Below, in pieces: positions 6,560 to 14,569 of a stretch of DNA of 64,000 nt. The notes under the pieces are model-generated. The model had not been told where the DNA came from and ran no database searches. It saw nothing but the letters and a program-made list of their open reading frames with translations. The stretch's first letter is position 1, and every line of letters starts with the position of its first letter. Source of the DNA: Neptunomonas sp. Its GTDB lineage: Bacteria; Pseudomonadota; Gammaproteobacteria; Pseudomonadales; Balneatricaceae. The stretch covers positions 1 through 64,000 of the forward strand of contig NZ_JADGEV010000004.1 in NCBI RefSeq assembly GCF_016744175.1, in the 5' to 3' direction. The translations under genes and the position numbers were made by a program.

Positions 6560-7627
6560 TTAACGTGGCATAAAGACTGATAAATCTTCTATTTTGCCGC
6601 TTAGCTCACTTTTATAGCCTGCAAGGTTCTGCACTTTATTATTGAATAGATCACTTTTTATGATCTCTATGAATTGGCTCACAGCGGCCTTTTGAAGGCT
6701 TTTTTGGTGACAAACAAACACATAATCTTCGCTACATATAGGAATAAATCCTAGCCCAAATTGATGCGCTGCTTGCTCAACACCAAAGCCCACATCAGCC
6801 ATACCTGCAGCAATATACGCAGCCACCGCTGAATGAGTGAACTCGCGATTGTTATAACCTTGGATATTTTCGGCAGAAATGCCCTCATTAGTAATAAGTT
6901 GATCCAATAATGCACGTGTGCCTGAGTCTTCTTGACGATTAATAAACCTTATATCTTTGTGTTTTAAATCGTGTATTGAGTGGATGTTTAAGGGATTGTC
7001 TTTTTTGATCATTAACCCTTGCTGGCGTGATATAAAACGAATGATTTTGTGAGAGCGGGGCTTTAAAAGTTGCTGATAGCGTTCAATAAGAGAGGGGATA
7101 ACAACACCGGCAGGCATATGAAATCCTGCAATATCGCAAGCATCACGGTTGAGTGCAGTCAGCGCCTCTAAGGGGCTGCTGTATTGCAGGTCAAGCTGTA
7201 AACCGGCACAAACATCAGGCAAAAGGGCTACGGCATAACCGTGGCTTGCTTGGATACGCAGCAGGGGAGTGAGATTAACGAGTACTTTTTGTATTTCTAC
7301 ATTGAGTTCTGATGCCAGGTTAGCCATTTGTGGCTGAAAACGAGCCATCACGCGCTGCTCGGCCCACAGCAGTTTTTCTCCTAAGGGAGTCAGTGTTGCT
7401 CCTCTGCCTTTTTCGAGTTTAACCAAGGGAGCCCCAAAAAAGTCAGCCCATTTATTGAGCATATTCCAAGCATGACGGTAAGAAATACATGCAGACTCAG
7501 CAGCGGCTGTCAGTTTTTTGTGTAAGTGAATGGCTGCCAATAAACGAAATAGTTGTGGATCTAATGTATTTCCAGCCTCATCACGGAATGCCCAAGTAGG
7601 GTCTATATGTATTCTTTTACCGGTCAT
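6560..7627 (-). CDS. ModE-type HTH regulator with periplasmic-binding-protein-like domain
   Basis: 355 aa. Residues about 20-110 form a LysR/ModE-type winged helix (LTAAAESACISYRHAWNMLNKW, then a wing ending LTPLGEKLL). Residues about 130-340 resemble a type 2 periplasmic binding domain as found in molybdate/tungstate-responsive regulators (INRQEDSGTRALLDQLI, IAAGMADVGFGVEQAA). It is divergent from the formate dehydrogenase operon across a 311-bp intergenic region, so it most likely regulates that operon, sensing formate, molybdate or both. The same arrangement is known for FdsR-like regulators. Confidence 0.8.
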   Translation of the reverse strand: MTGKRIHIDPTWAFRDEAGNTLDPQLFRLLAAIHLHKKLTAAAESACISYRHAWNMLNKWADFFGAPLVKLEKGRGATLTPLGEKLLWAEQRVMARFQPQMANLASELNVEIQKVLVNLTPLLRIQASHGYAVALLPDVCAGLQLDLQYSSPLEALTALNRDACDIAGFHMPAGVVIPSLIERYQQLLKPRSHKIIRFISRQQGLMIKKDNPLNIHSIHDLKHKDIRFINRQEDSGTRALLDQLITNEGISAENIQGYNNREFTHSAVAAYIAAGMADVGFGVEQAAHQFGLGFIPICSEDYVFVCHQKSLQKAAVSQFIEIIKSDLFNNKVQNLAGYKSELSGKIEDLSVFMPR

Positions 7628-7688
7628 TTACATATCTCATTCTTACAAGATTTATTAAATAATAAGTGGTTTTAAATAGGTAATTAAA

Positions 7689-7761
7689 TGCATATATGAT
7701 GATAATTTATCGATTTATCAGCGTTTAATTAGTGTATTTTCACATAAAATCATAATATGCA
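7689..7761. promoter_or_regulatory. candidate operator pair in the fds regulatory region
   Basis: The 311-bp gap between the regulator and fdsG is AT-rich. It contains TGCATATATGAT (7689-7700) and, about 50 bp on, ATCATAATATGCA (7749-7761), which is its near-perfect inverse. This would suit a regulator binding as a dimer of dimers. No sigma-54 or clear -10/-35 could be fixed with confidence. Confidence 0.3.
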
Positions 7762-7938
7762 CAAAAATTCATATTTTTTGTATCTCTTGGGAATGGTAAT
7801 TTATCAGGTAGATAGTATGACCGGTGGTTTTATAGGGATTTAGTTATGAAATATTCTCCCCACAAGAAAGCCTGTCTGTAATAAAGCTATTGACCTAATA
7901 ACAAGATTTTTGACAGAAACTGAGCAGGTACCAAACGT

Positions 7939-8430
7939 ATGAGTGACAAGGCCAAATGGGATCCCCAGGCAGTACAGGGCATCATTGCATCGCTGCAACA
8001 CAAACCCGGTGCTTTATTGCCCATTTTGCATGGCATACAGAATGCTTTGGGTTATATCCCACCGGATTCAGTGCCAATGATTGCTGATGCTCTACAGCAG
8101 ACTCGTGCTGAAATACATGGCGTTATTACTTTTTATCATCATTTTCGTTTAACACCTCCTGGGCGCATCAAGCTAGAAGTTTGTCGTGCAGAAGCCTGTC
8201 AGGCGCGAGGGTCTCGTAATCTTGAGTCTCATGTTAAAGAGAAATTAGGTATCGACTATCACCATACAACCTTGGATAGAGAGTTTAGTTTGGAGCCAGT
8301 TTACTGTTTAGGAAACTGTGCTTGTGGTCCAACGATCCGTGTTGATGACGATATAATAGGCCGTATCACACCTGAAAAGTTTGATCTCCTTGTTGATGAG
8401 CTAACAACCACTGCGTTGGAGATAAGATAA
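7939..8430 (+). CDS. fdsG: NAD-dependent formate dehydrogenase, gamma subunit
   Basis: NuoE-like [2Fe-2S] subunit of the soluble molybdenum formate dehydrogenase, passing electrons from formate towards NAD via FdsB. 163 aa. The thioredoxin-like domain carries the four cluster cysteines as EVCRAEACQ and, 36 residues later, YCLGNCACGP. The N-terminal helical region HKPGALLPILHGIQNALGYIP is standard for the family. First gene of fdsGBA-fdhD-fdsD; its stop overlaps the fdsB start by one base. Confidence 0.95.
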   Translation: MSDKAKWDPQAVQGIIASLQHKPGALLPILHGIQNALGYIPPDSVPMIADALQQTRAEIHGVITFYHHFRLTPPGRIKLEVCRAEACQARGSRNLESHVKEKLGIDYHHTTLDREFSLEPVYCLGNCACGPTIRVDDDIIGRITPEKFDLLVDELTTTALEIR

Positions 8431-10001
8431 TGAGCCATAAAATTTTTATCCCACGTGATACAACTACGCTAGCGCTAGGCGGTGAGAGAGTCGTCAAAGC
8501 CATTCTAAAAGAAGCTCAGGAACGCAAATTAGATATAGAGATTGTTCGTAACGGTTCACGCGGCATGTTCTGGCTTGAGCCTCTTGTAGAGGTAGAAACA
8601 GCTCATGGACGTGTTGCCTTCGGCCCTGTAGAAGCGCGTGATGTTACCGCTTTGTTCGATGCGGAGTTTTTCAAGGGTAGTACTAGCCATCCTTTAGCAC
8701 TGGGAGATCCTGAAGAAATTCCCTATCTAAAAAAACAGCAGCGTTTAACGTTTGCCCGTGCGGGTATTACCGATCCGGTTTCTATTGAAGATTACAAAGC
8801 ACACGATGGCTTCAAAGGTTTAGAGCAGAGCCTAACACTACCCGGTCAAGCTATTGTTGATGAAGTCAAAGCATCGGGGTTGCGTGGTCGTGGTGGTGCC
8901 GCATTCCCAACAGGTATTAAGTGGCAAACTGTACACAACTGCAGCGCTGACCAGAAATATATTGTCTGTAATGCAGACGAGGGAGACTCAGGAACATTTG
9001 CCGATCGCCTTGTTATGGAAGCTGATCCGCTTATGCTAGTGGAAGGGATGATCATTTCAGGCTTGGCGGTTGGTGCAACGCAGGGGTATATCTACTTACG
9101 TTCTGAATACCCTGTCGCTCATCAAGTGATGAATGAAGCCATTGCAAATGCTTACGCCTCAGGTTATCTAGGTGATGATATTCAAGGAAGCGGCAAAGTA
9201 TTCGATTTAGAAGTGCGCTTAGGCGCGGCTGCTTATATTTGTGGTGAAGAGACCTCTTTGCTTGAAAGCCTTGAAGGTAAGCGTGGTTTAGTGCGCTTTA
9301 AACCACCACTGCCTGCAATAGAAGGGTTGTTTGGTAAACCAACGGTCGTTAATAACGTACTGTCGTTGGCGGCTGTACCTTTTATTATGGATAAGGGTAG
9401 TCAAGCTTATGCTGATTGCGGCATGGGGCGCTCTCGCGGAACGTTACCCTTCCAGCTAGCTGGAAACCTTAAACAAGGTGGACTAGTTGAGTTAGCGTTT
9501 GGTCCAACACTACGAGAGCTCATTGATGATTTTGGTGGAGAAACCGAATCTGGGCTGCCAATGCGAGCAATTCAAGTCGGTGGTCCATTAGGCGCTTACC
9601 TACCAGAGAGTCAATGGGATACGCCGCTAGATTATGAGGCCTTTTCGGCTATTGGTGCAGTGCTTGGACATGGTGGCATTGTAGTGTTTGATGAATCAGT
9701 TGATATGACTGAGCAAGCACGTTTCTCTATGGAGTTTTGTGTTGCAGAATCATGCGGTAAATGTACACCTTGTCGAATAGGCTCGACGCGCGGTGTTGAA
9801 GTGATTGATAAAATAAGATCAGGCAATAATGTAGAAGCCAATTTGGCACTATTGGATGACTTATGTGAAACCATGATTGATGGATCTTTATGTGCCATGG
9901 GCAGCATGACGCCGATCCCTGTTAAAAGTGCATTTCAATACTTTTCAGAAGATATAGCACTCGCCAATGCATCTTCTTCAGCTCAGGCGGAGGCTAAATA
10001 A
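8430..10001 (+). CDS. fdsB: NAD-dependent formate dehydrogenase, beta subunit
   Basis: 523-aa NuoF-like subunit carrying FMN, the NAD(H) site and one [4Fe-4S] cluster. The N-terminal about 100 residues are NuoE-like/thioredoxin-like. The nucleotide-binding signature GLRGRGGAAFPTGIKW and the FMN loop NADEGDSGTFADR follow. Cluster cysteines are seen in ESCGKCTPCR, with the fourth in SLCAMG. It begins in TAATG overlap with fdsG and ends one base before the chosen fdsA start, indicating strong translational coupling. Confidence 0.95.
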   Translation: MSHKIFIPRDTTTLALGGERVVKAILKEAQERKLDIEIVRNGSRGMFWLEPLVEVETAHGRVAFGPVEARDVTALFDAEFFKGSTSHPLALGDPEEIPYLKKQQRLTFARAGITDPVSIEDYKAHDGFKGLEQSLTLPGQAIVDEVKASGLRGRGGAAFPTGIKWQTVHNCSADQKYIVCNADEGDSGTFADRLVMEADPLMLVEGMIISGLAVGATQGYIYLRSEYPVAHQVMNEAIANAYASGYLGDDIQGSGKVFDLEVRLGAAAYICGEETSLLESLEGKRGLVRFKPPLPAIEGLFGKPTVVNNVLSLAAVPFIMDKGSQAYADCGMGRSRGTLPFQLAGNLKQGGLVELAFGPTLRELIDDFGGETESGLPMRAIQVGGPLGAYLPESQWDTPLDYEAFSAIGAVLGHGGIVVFDESVDMTEQARFSMEFCVAESCGKCTPCRIGSTRGVEVIDKIRSGNNVEANLALLDDLCETMIDGSLCAMGSMTPIPVKSAFQYFSEDIALANASSSAQAEAK

Positions 10002-10002
10002 C

Positions 10003-12873
10003 ATGTTGCAACATTTTGATCCTAATAAAGATTACGGTACACCCGCACGCGTTTCTGAAAATCTAGTTACGCTTGATATTGATGGTGTTACTGTCACAGT
10101 GCCTGAAGGCACTTCTGTGTTGCGTGCCGCAGCATTGGTTGATATCAACATTCCTAAATTATGTGCCAGTGATAACTTAGATGCTTTTGGGTCATGCCGA
10201 CTTTGTGCGGTACAGATTGAAGGCCGTCGAGGCTATCCTGCTTCTTGTACTACGCCGGTTGATGCCGGAATGAAAGTAGTCACACAAAACGAAAAAATTG
10301 CAAAGCTGCGCCGTAATATCATGGAACTGTATATTTCAGACCATCCATTGGACTGTCTAACCTGTCCTTCAAATGGTGACTGCGAACTACAGGATATGGC
10401 CGGCGCCGTTGGCTTAAGAGAAGTCCGTTATGGCTTTGATGGCCATAACCATCTAGACGCAGAAAAAGATCTATCCAATCCTTATTTTAGTTTTGACCCT
10501 AGCAAATGTATTGTCTGTTCGCGCTGCGTTCGTGCCTGTGAAGAGGTCCAAGGGACATTTGCGTTAACGGTCGATGGCCGCGGTTTTGACTCTAAAATTG
10601 CAGCAGGACAGGACGACTCATTTCTTAATTCTGATTGCGTCTCGTGTGGAGCTTGCGTACAAGCATGCCCAACCTCAACTTTGATGGAAAACAATGTCAT
10701 AGAGATGGGACAGCCCGAACATAGCGTTGTGACAACCTGTGCATACTGTGGTGTTGGCTGTTCTTTTAAAGCCGATATGAAGGGTGACCAAGTTATCCGC
10801 ATGGTGCCATACAAAGGTGGGGAAGCTAACCAAGGGCACTCGTGTGTTAAAGGCCGTTTTGCTTTTGGTTATGCAACACATAAAGATCGCATTAAAACCC
10901 CCATGATTCGCGATAGCATCAACGAAGCATGGCGTGAAGTCAGCTGGGAAGAAGCGATTGGCTTTGCTGCAAAACGCTTAAAAGAAGTTCAAGCGACCTA
11001 TGGTCGTGAGAGCATTGGTGGCATCACTTCTTCACGTTGTACTAACGAAGAAACCTATTTAGTACAAAAGCTGATCCGAGCTGGGTTTGGTAACAATAAT
11101 ACAGATACCTGTGCGCGTGTTTGCCATAGTCCTACGGGTTACGGTCTTAAGACTACACTGGGTGAATCTGCGGGGACGCAAACCTTCGATTCGATTAAAT
11201 ATACCGATACGATGTTAGTTATCGGCGCAAACCCAACCGATGCGCATCCAGTTTTCGGCTCAATGATGCGTCGTCGTTTGCGCGAAGGTGCGAAGTTAAT
11301 TGTTGCTGATCCACGCAAAATTGATCTACTAAAAACGCCTCATCTCAAAGATGCGATACATCTGCCGTTGCGCCCAGGTACAAATGTCGCTTTAGTGAAC
11401 TCACTTGCACATACCATTATGAGCGAAGGCCTTGAAGATAAAGCGTTTATAGACTCACGCTGTGACGATAAAGCATTTATCAAATGGCAGGCATTCATTA
11501 CAGAAGAGCGTAACTCGCCAGAAGCCATGCAAAGCATTACGGGTGTTGATGCGGAGGATGTTCGAAAAGCAGCTCGCGTGTATGCCAATGCAGGTAATGG
11601 TGCGATTTTTTATGGATTAGGTGTAACTGAGCATAGCCAAGGGTCAACCATGGTTATGGGGATCGCAAATTTAGCATTAGCAACTGGCAACATTGGCCGT
11701 GAAGGTGTAGGCGTTAACCCACTGCGTGGCCAAAATAACGTACAGGGCTCTTGTGATATGGGATCTTTCCCTCATGAGTTGCCAGGCTATCAGCATGTTG
11801 CTGATGATGAAGCACGCGGCCGGTTTGAAGCGGCATGGGGTGTTAAGTTAGATGATGAACCCGGTTTGCGTATACCTAATATGTTTGATGCCGCATTGGC
11901 TGGAAGCTTTAAAGCGTTATATGTACAAGGTGAAGACATTGCACAGTCAGACCCAAATACACAACATGTAGAAGCTGCACTCAAAGCGCTGGACTGTGTG
12001 ATAGTGCAGGATATATTCCTTAATGAAACTGCAAAATTTGCCCATGTTTTATTGCCGGGATCTACATTCCTTGAGAAAAACGGCACCTTTACCAATGCCG
12101 AGCGTCGCATTAATCGTGTTCGCAAGGTTATGCCTGCTTTAGCAGGGAAAGAAGACTGGGAAGTAACAGTAGCACTGTCTAACGCGTTAGGTTATGAAAT
12201 GAATTATAGTCATCCATCTGAAATCATGGATGAAATTGCGAGCCTCACACCGAGCTTTACTGGCGTAAATTATGAGCGTTTAGAAGAGCTCGGAAGTATT
12301 CAATGGCCGTGTAATGATCAGCACCCTGATGGGATGCCGATCATGCATGTAGAAGACTTTCCTATTGGTAAAGGTAACTTGGCCATTACGGAATATGTCG
12401 CAACCGATGAGCGCGCGACGCGACGCTTCCCGTTGTTGTTGACGACGGGCCGTATTCTTTCGCAATATAATGTTGGCGCACAAACACGTCGTACAGAAAA
12501 TCAGACGTGGCACAACGAAGACGTCTTGGAGCTTCATCCACATGACGCAGAAGAGCGTGGCGTTAATGAAGGTGATTGGTTAGGTATTAGCAGTCGTGCA
12601 GGGCAAACAGTATTACGCGCAGTTATTAGTGAGCGTATGCAGCCCGGCGTTGTATATACAACCTTCCATCACCCTGGCAGTGGCGCTAACGTCATTACGA
12701 CAGATAGTTCGGACTGGGCGACTAACTGCCCTGAATATAAGGTCACGGCAGTACAGGTTGAGAAAGTAACGCAACCGTCTGAATGGCAAAAGAACTTTGA
12801 AGACTTTAATACTAAGCAACAAGATTACCTTAAAAAGGGGCGTCGCAGCCGTACTGAAGAGGTCAGCCCGTAA
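10003..12873 (+). CDS. fdsA: NAD-dependent formate dehydrogenase, catalytic alpha subunit
   Basis: 956-aa molybdenum (bis-MGD) subunit oxidising formate to CO2. In order: [2Fe-2S] ferredoxin domain (LCASDNLDAFGSCRLC), His-Cys3 cluster (DHPLDCLTCPSNGDC), two [4Fe-4S] clusters (CIVCSRCVRAC, CVSCGACVQAC), then the Mo domain opening with TTCAYCGVGCSF. The active-site ligand is cysteine, Cys374 in CARVCHSPT, not selenocysteine. I start at ATG 10003 (MLQHFDPN), one base after the fdsB stop; the ATG at 9967 lies inside fdsB. The family is oxygen-tolerant and cytoplasmic. Confidence 0.95.
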   Translation: MLQHFDPNKDYGTPARVSENLVTLDIDGVTVTVPEGTSVLRAAALVDINIPKLCASDNLDAFGSCRLCAVQIEGRRGYPASCTTPVDAGMKVVTQNEKIAKLRRNIMELYISDHPLDCLTCPSNGDCELQDMAGAVGLREVRYGFDGHNHLDAEKDLSNPYFSFDPSKCIVCSRCVRACEEVQGTFALTVDGRGFDSKIAAGQDDSFLNSDCVSCGACVQACPTSTLMENNVIEMGQPEHSVVTTCAYCGVGCSFKADMKGDQVIRMVPYKGGEANQGHSCVKGRFAFGYATHKDRIKTPMIRDSINEAWREVSWEEAIGFAAKRLKEVQATYGRESIGGITSSRCTNEETYLVQKLIRAGFGNNNTDTCARVCHSPTGYGLKTTLGESAGTQTFDSIKYTDTMLVIGANPTDAHPVFGSMMRRRLREGAKLIVADPRKIDLLKTPHLKDAIHLPLRPGTNVALVNSLAHTIMSEGLEDKAFIDSRCDDKAFIKWQAFITEERNSPEAMQSITGVDAEDVRKAARVYANAGNGAIFYGLGVTEHSQGSTMVMGIANLALATGNIGREGVGVNPLRGQNNVQGSCDMGSFPHELPGYQHVADDEARGRFEAAWGVKLDDEPGLRIPNMFDAALAGSFKALYVQGEDIAQSDPNTQHVEAALKALDCVIVQDIFLNETAKFAHVLLPGSTFLEKNGTFTNAERRINRVRKVMPALAGKEDWEVTVALSNALGYEMNYSHPSEIMDEIASLTPSFTGVNYERLEELGSIQWPCNDQHPDGMPIMHVEDFPIGKGNLAITEYVATDERATRRFPLLLTTGRILSQYNVGAQTRRTENQTWHNEDVLELHPHDAEERGVNEGDWLGISSRAGQTVLRAVISERMQPGVVYTTFHHPGSGANVITTDSSDWATNCPEYKVTAVQVEKVTQPSEWQKNFEDFNTKQQDYLKKGRRSRTEEVSP

Positions 12874-13754
12874 TGGCTGCATGCCCGCAAATGGTCGTTT
12901 ATAAGGGCAGTGAGCCTAGCGCAGAATCAAAACCGGAAATTAGTCTGCAAGCCAGTATTTCTGTTAGCCGCTGGGAGCGGGGAGTTCAAAGTCTTGCTCA
13001 CGACAATGTCGCTGAAGAAGTGGCGGTTGCTTTGGTCTATAACGGCATTTCACATGTCGTTATGATGACCAGCCCAAATGATTTAAAGGATTTTGCGTTA
13101 GGCTTCAGTATTACAGAAGGTATTTTGACAAGTGCTGATGAGCTATATGACATTGAGCTACAACAACACGATACGGGTGTTGAGGTGCAGATGGACATTG
13201 CTTCTGGGCGTATGATGCAGCTGAAACAGCAGCGACGAAACCTAACAGGCCGTACAGGGTGCGGCTTGTGCGGTGCTGAATCTCTAGAGCAGGCGGTACG
13301 ACCTATTAAGGTGCTGAAAAGCCCAAGTAAAGTCACTGATGAAGCCATTCAAAACGCAGTGCTCAAATTAGATGAGAACCAACCACAGCAAGCGCTTACC
13401 GGTGCTTGCCATGGTGCAGCTTGGTGCAACAAACAGGGCGATATATTAATGGTTCGTGAGGATGTGGGTCGCCACAATGCGCTGGATAAGCTTATTGGTG
13501 CATTAGTGCGTGAGGGCATCGATATGAAGCAAGGGTTTGTGCTGATATCAAGCCGTGCCAGCTACGAAATGGTACAGAAAATAACCGCCGTAGGTATTAA
13601 CACGCTTGTAGCCGTTTCTGCGCCGACGGGGCTTGCCCTGCGTTTGGCCAGAGAAGCCGGTTTGCAGCTCATTGGCTTTGCCCGCCCGCAACGGCATGTG
13701 GGTTACAGTCCTGAGCCAATGAATAGCCCTGAGCCAGTAGAATCAAATGATTAA
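12873..13754 (+). CDS. fdhD: sulfurtransferase FdhD, activates formate dehydrogenase
   Basis: 293 aa. FdhD (FdsC in this operon type) passes sulfur from a cysteine desulfurase to the Mo-bisMGD cofactor of FdsA. The sulfur-carrying CxxC is CGLC at Cys130 and Cys133, within GRTGCGLCGAES, and a conserved DVGRHNALDKLIG stretch follows. The start overlaps the fdsA stop by one base (TAATG), and the 3' end overlaps the following frame. The first about 25 residues are poorly conserved, so a start slightly downstream is possible. Confidence 0.93.
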   Translation: MAACPQMVVYKGSEPSAESKPEISLQASISVSRWERGVQSLAHDNVAEEVAVALVYNGISHVVMMTSPNDLKDFALGFSITEGILTSADELYDIELQQHDTGVEVQMDIASGRMMQLKQQRRNLTGRTGCGLCGAESLEQAVRPIKVLKSPSKVTDEAIQNAVLKLDENQPQQALTGACHGAAWCNKQGDILMVREDVGRHNALDKLIGALVREGIDMKQGFVLISSRASYEMVQKITAVGINTLVAVSAPTGLALRLAREAGLQLIGFARPQRHVGYSPEPMNSPEPVESND

Positions 13755-13812
13755 TGGCCCAGCAAAATTTCTCTATTTATTATTTAAGATTGGCAGTTGG
13801 AGCAAACAGAAT

Positions 13813-14052
13813 ATGAGTCACTCGCAGTTAGATCAGCTAATTATCATGGCAAACCAAATTGCTGATAATAACCACCTAGATACAGATGCTGAGTCCATTG
13901 AGTTTATCGCAACGCATATAAAAAAATTCTGGGCTCGTTCCATGAAAGAAGAGCTTATAGCATATGCTCAAGAAGGAGGCGATAAACTAAATGTATTGGC
14001 AACACAGGCAATAATGGTATTGTCTGAGCAATACACCTCACGTAGCACCTAA
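13813..14052 (+). CDS. fdsD: formate dehydrogenase delta subunit
   Basis: Small accessory subunit, 79 aa from ATG 13813 (MSHSQLDQLIIMANQIADN), a typical FdsD start; the sequence includes HIKKFWARSMKEEL. FdsD binds FdsA and is needed for cofactor insertion or stability in related enzymes. The ORF track starts at 13747, inside fdhD, adding 22 atypical residues; I prefer 13813, which has ggag about 12 bases upstream. Last gene of the fds operon proper. Confidence 0.88.
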   Translation: MSHSQLDQLIIMANQIADNNHLDTDAESIEFIATHIKKFWARSMKEELIAYAQEGGDKLNVLATQAIMVLSEQYTSRST

Positions 14053-14071
14053 TGCATTAGTCGGAGTTAAT

Positions 14072-14467
14072 ATGCCAAGACGTATGACTGAAACGAAAGA
14101 AGGCACTCATCAAACGATGATAAATATGTCGTTTGAAAGTCGAGTAGTTAGTTGGTTGATGCAAGACGGTTGGCAGGTTTTCTCCCCCGTATTAGATAAT
14201 GGTCATCAGACTGATATTCTTATTTCAGATGGCCCTAATTATCACCGCATTCAAATTAAGACTGTTGAAGCTTCAGGTGATGATCATGTTATGCATAATA
14301 AATGGAATGGCAGCAACGTCGATGTTGTTGTTATTTTTGCGCGTAACTCAAATTGGGGTTATGTGGCTCCGGCGTTTGAAGAGGATACTCGTCCTCTTAA
14401 CCACCCTGAACACCAAAAGTTTATGCAATCTAAAAATGAATTCTTGAAAGCCTTTCATAAGCTGTAG
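14072..14467 (+). CDS. PD-(D/E)XK-like nuclease family protein (131 aa)
   Basis: Small protein with a nuclease-like core: Glu near residue 22 (SFESRVVSWLMQDGWQVFSP), then QTDILISDG and RIQIKT, giving the spaced E...D...QxK pattern of PD-(D/E)XK and Holliday-junction-resolvase-like folds. The rest (VDVVVIFARNSNWGYVAP) fits the family's central strands. It starts 19 bases after fdsD and may be co-transcribed, but I see no functional link with formate metabolism. DNA binding or cleavage is inferred from fold only. Confidence 0.55.
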   Translation: MPRRMTETKEGTHQTMINMSFESRVVSWLMQDGWQVFSPVLDNGHQTDILISDGPNYHRIQIKTVEASGDDHVMHNKWNGSNVDVVVIFARNSNWGYVAPAFEEDTRPLNHPEHQKFMQSKNEFLKAFHKL

Positions 14468-14534
14468 TTATAAGGTGCTTTAAACAGTTTCAAAAGAGAT
14501 AGGCAACTAAGCGCTAGCCTTTGCCTACCTCTTA

Positions 14535-14564
14535 ATTAATGCGCGCTCAAGAGCGCGCATTAAT
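14535..14564. terminator. 30-bp perfect palindrome between convergent genes
   Basis: attaatgcgcgctc/gagcgcgcattaat forms a 14-bp perfect stem with a 2-base loop, between the nuclease gene and convergent metH. There is no T-run on either side, so it may act as a bidirectional terminator or as a protein binding site. Confidence 0.45.
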
Positions 14565-14569
14565 CAATA

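Noticed and set aside
8846-9055. ORFs on either strand inside fdsB, fdsA and metH
   Set aside because: Shadows of the long genes in other frames.
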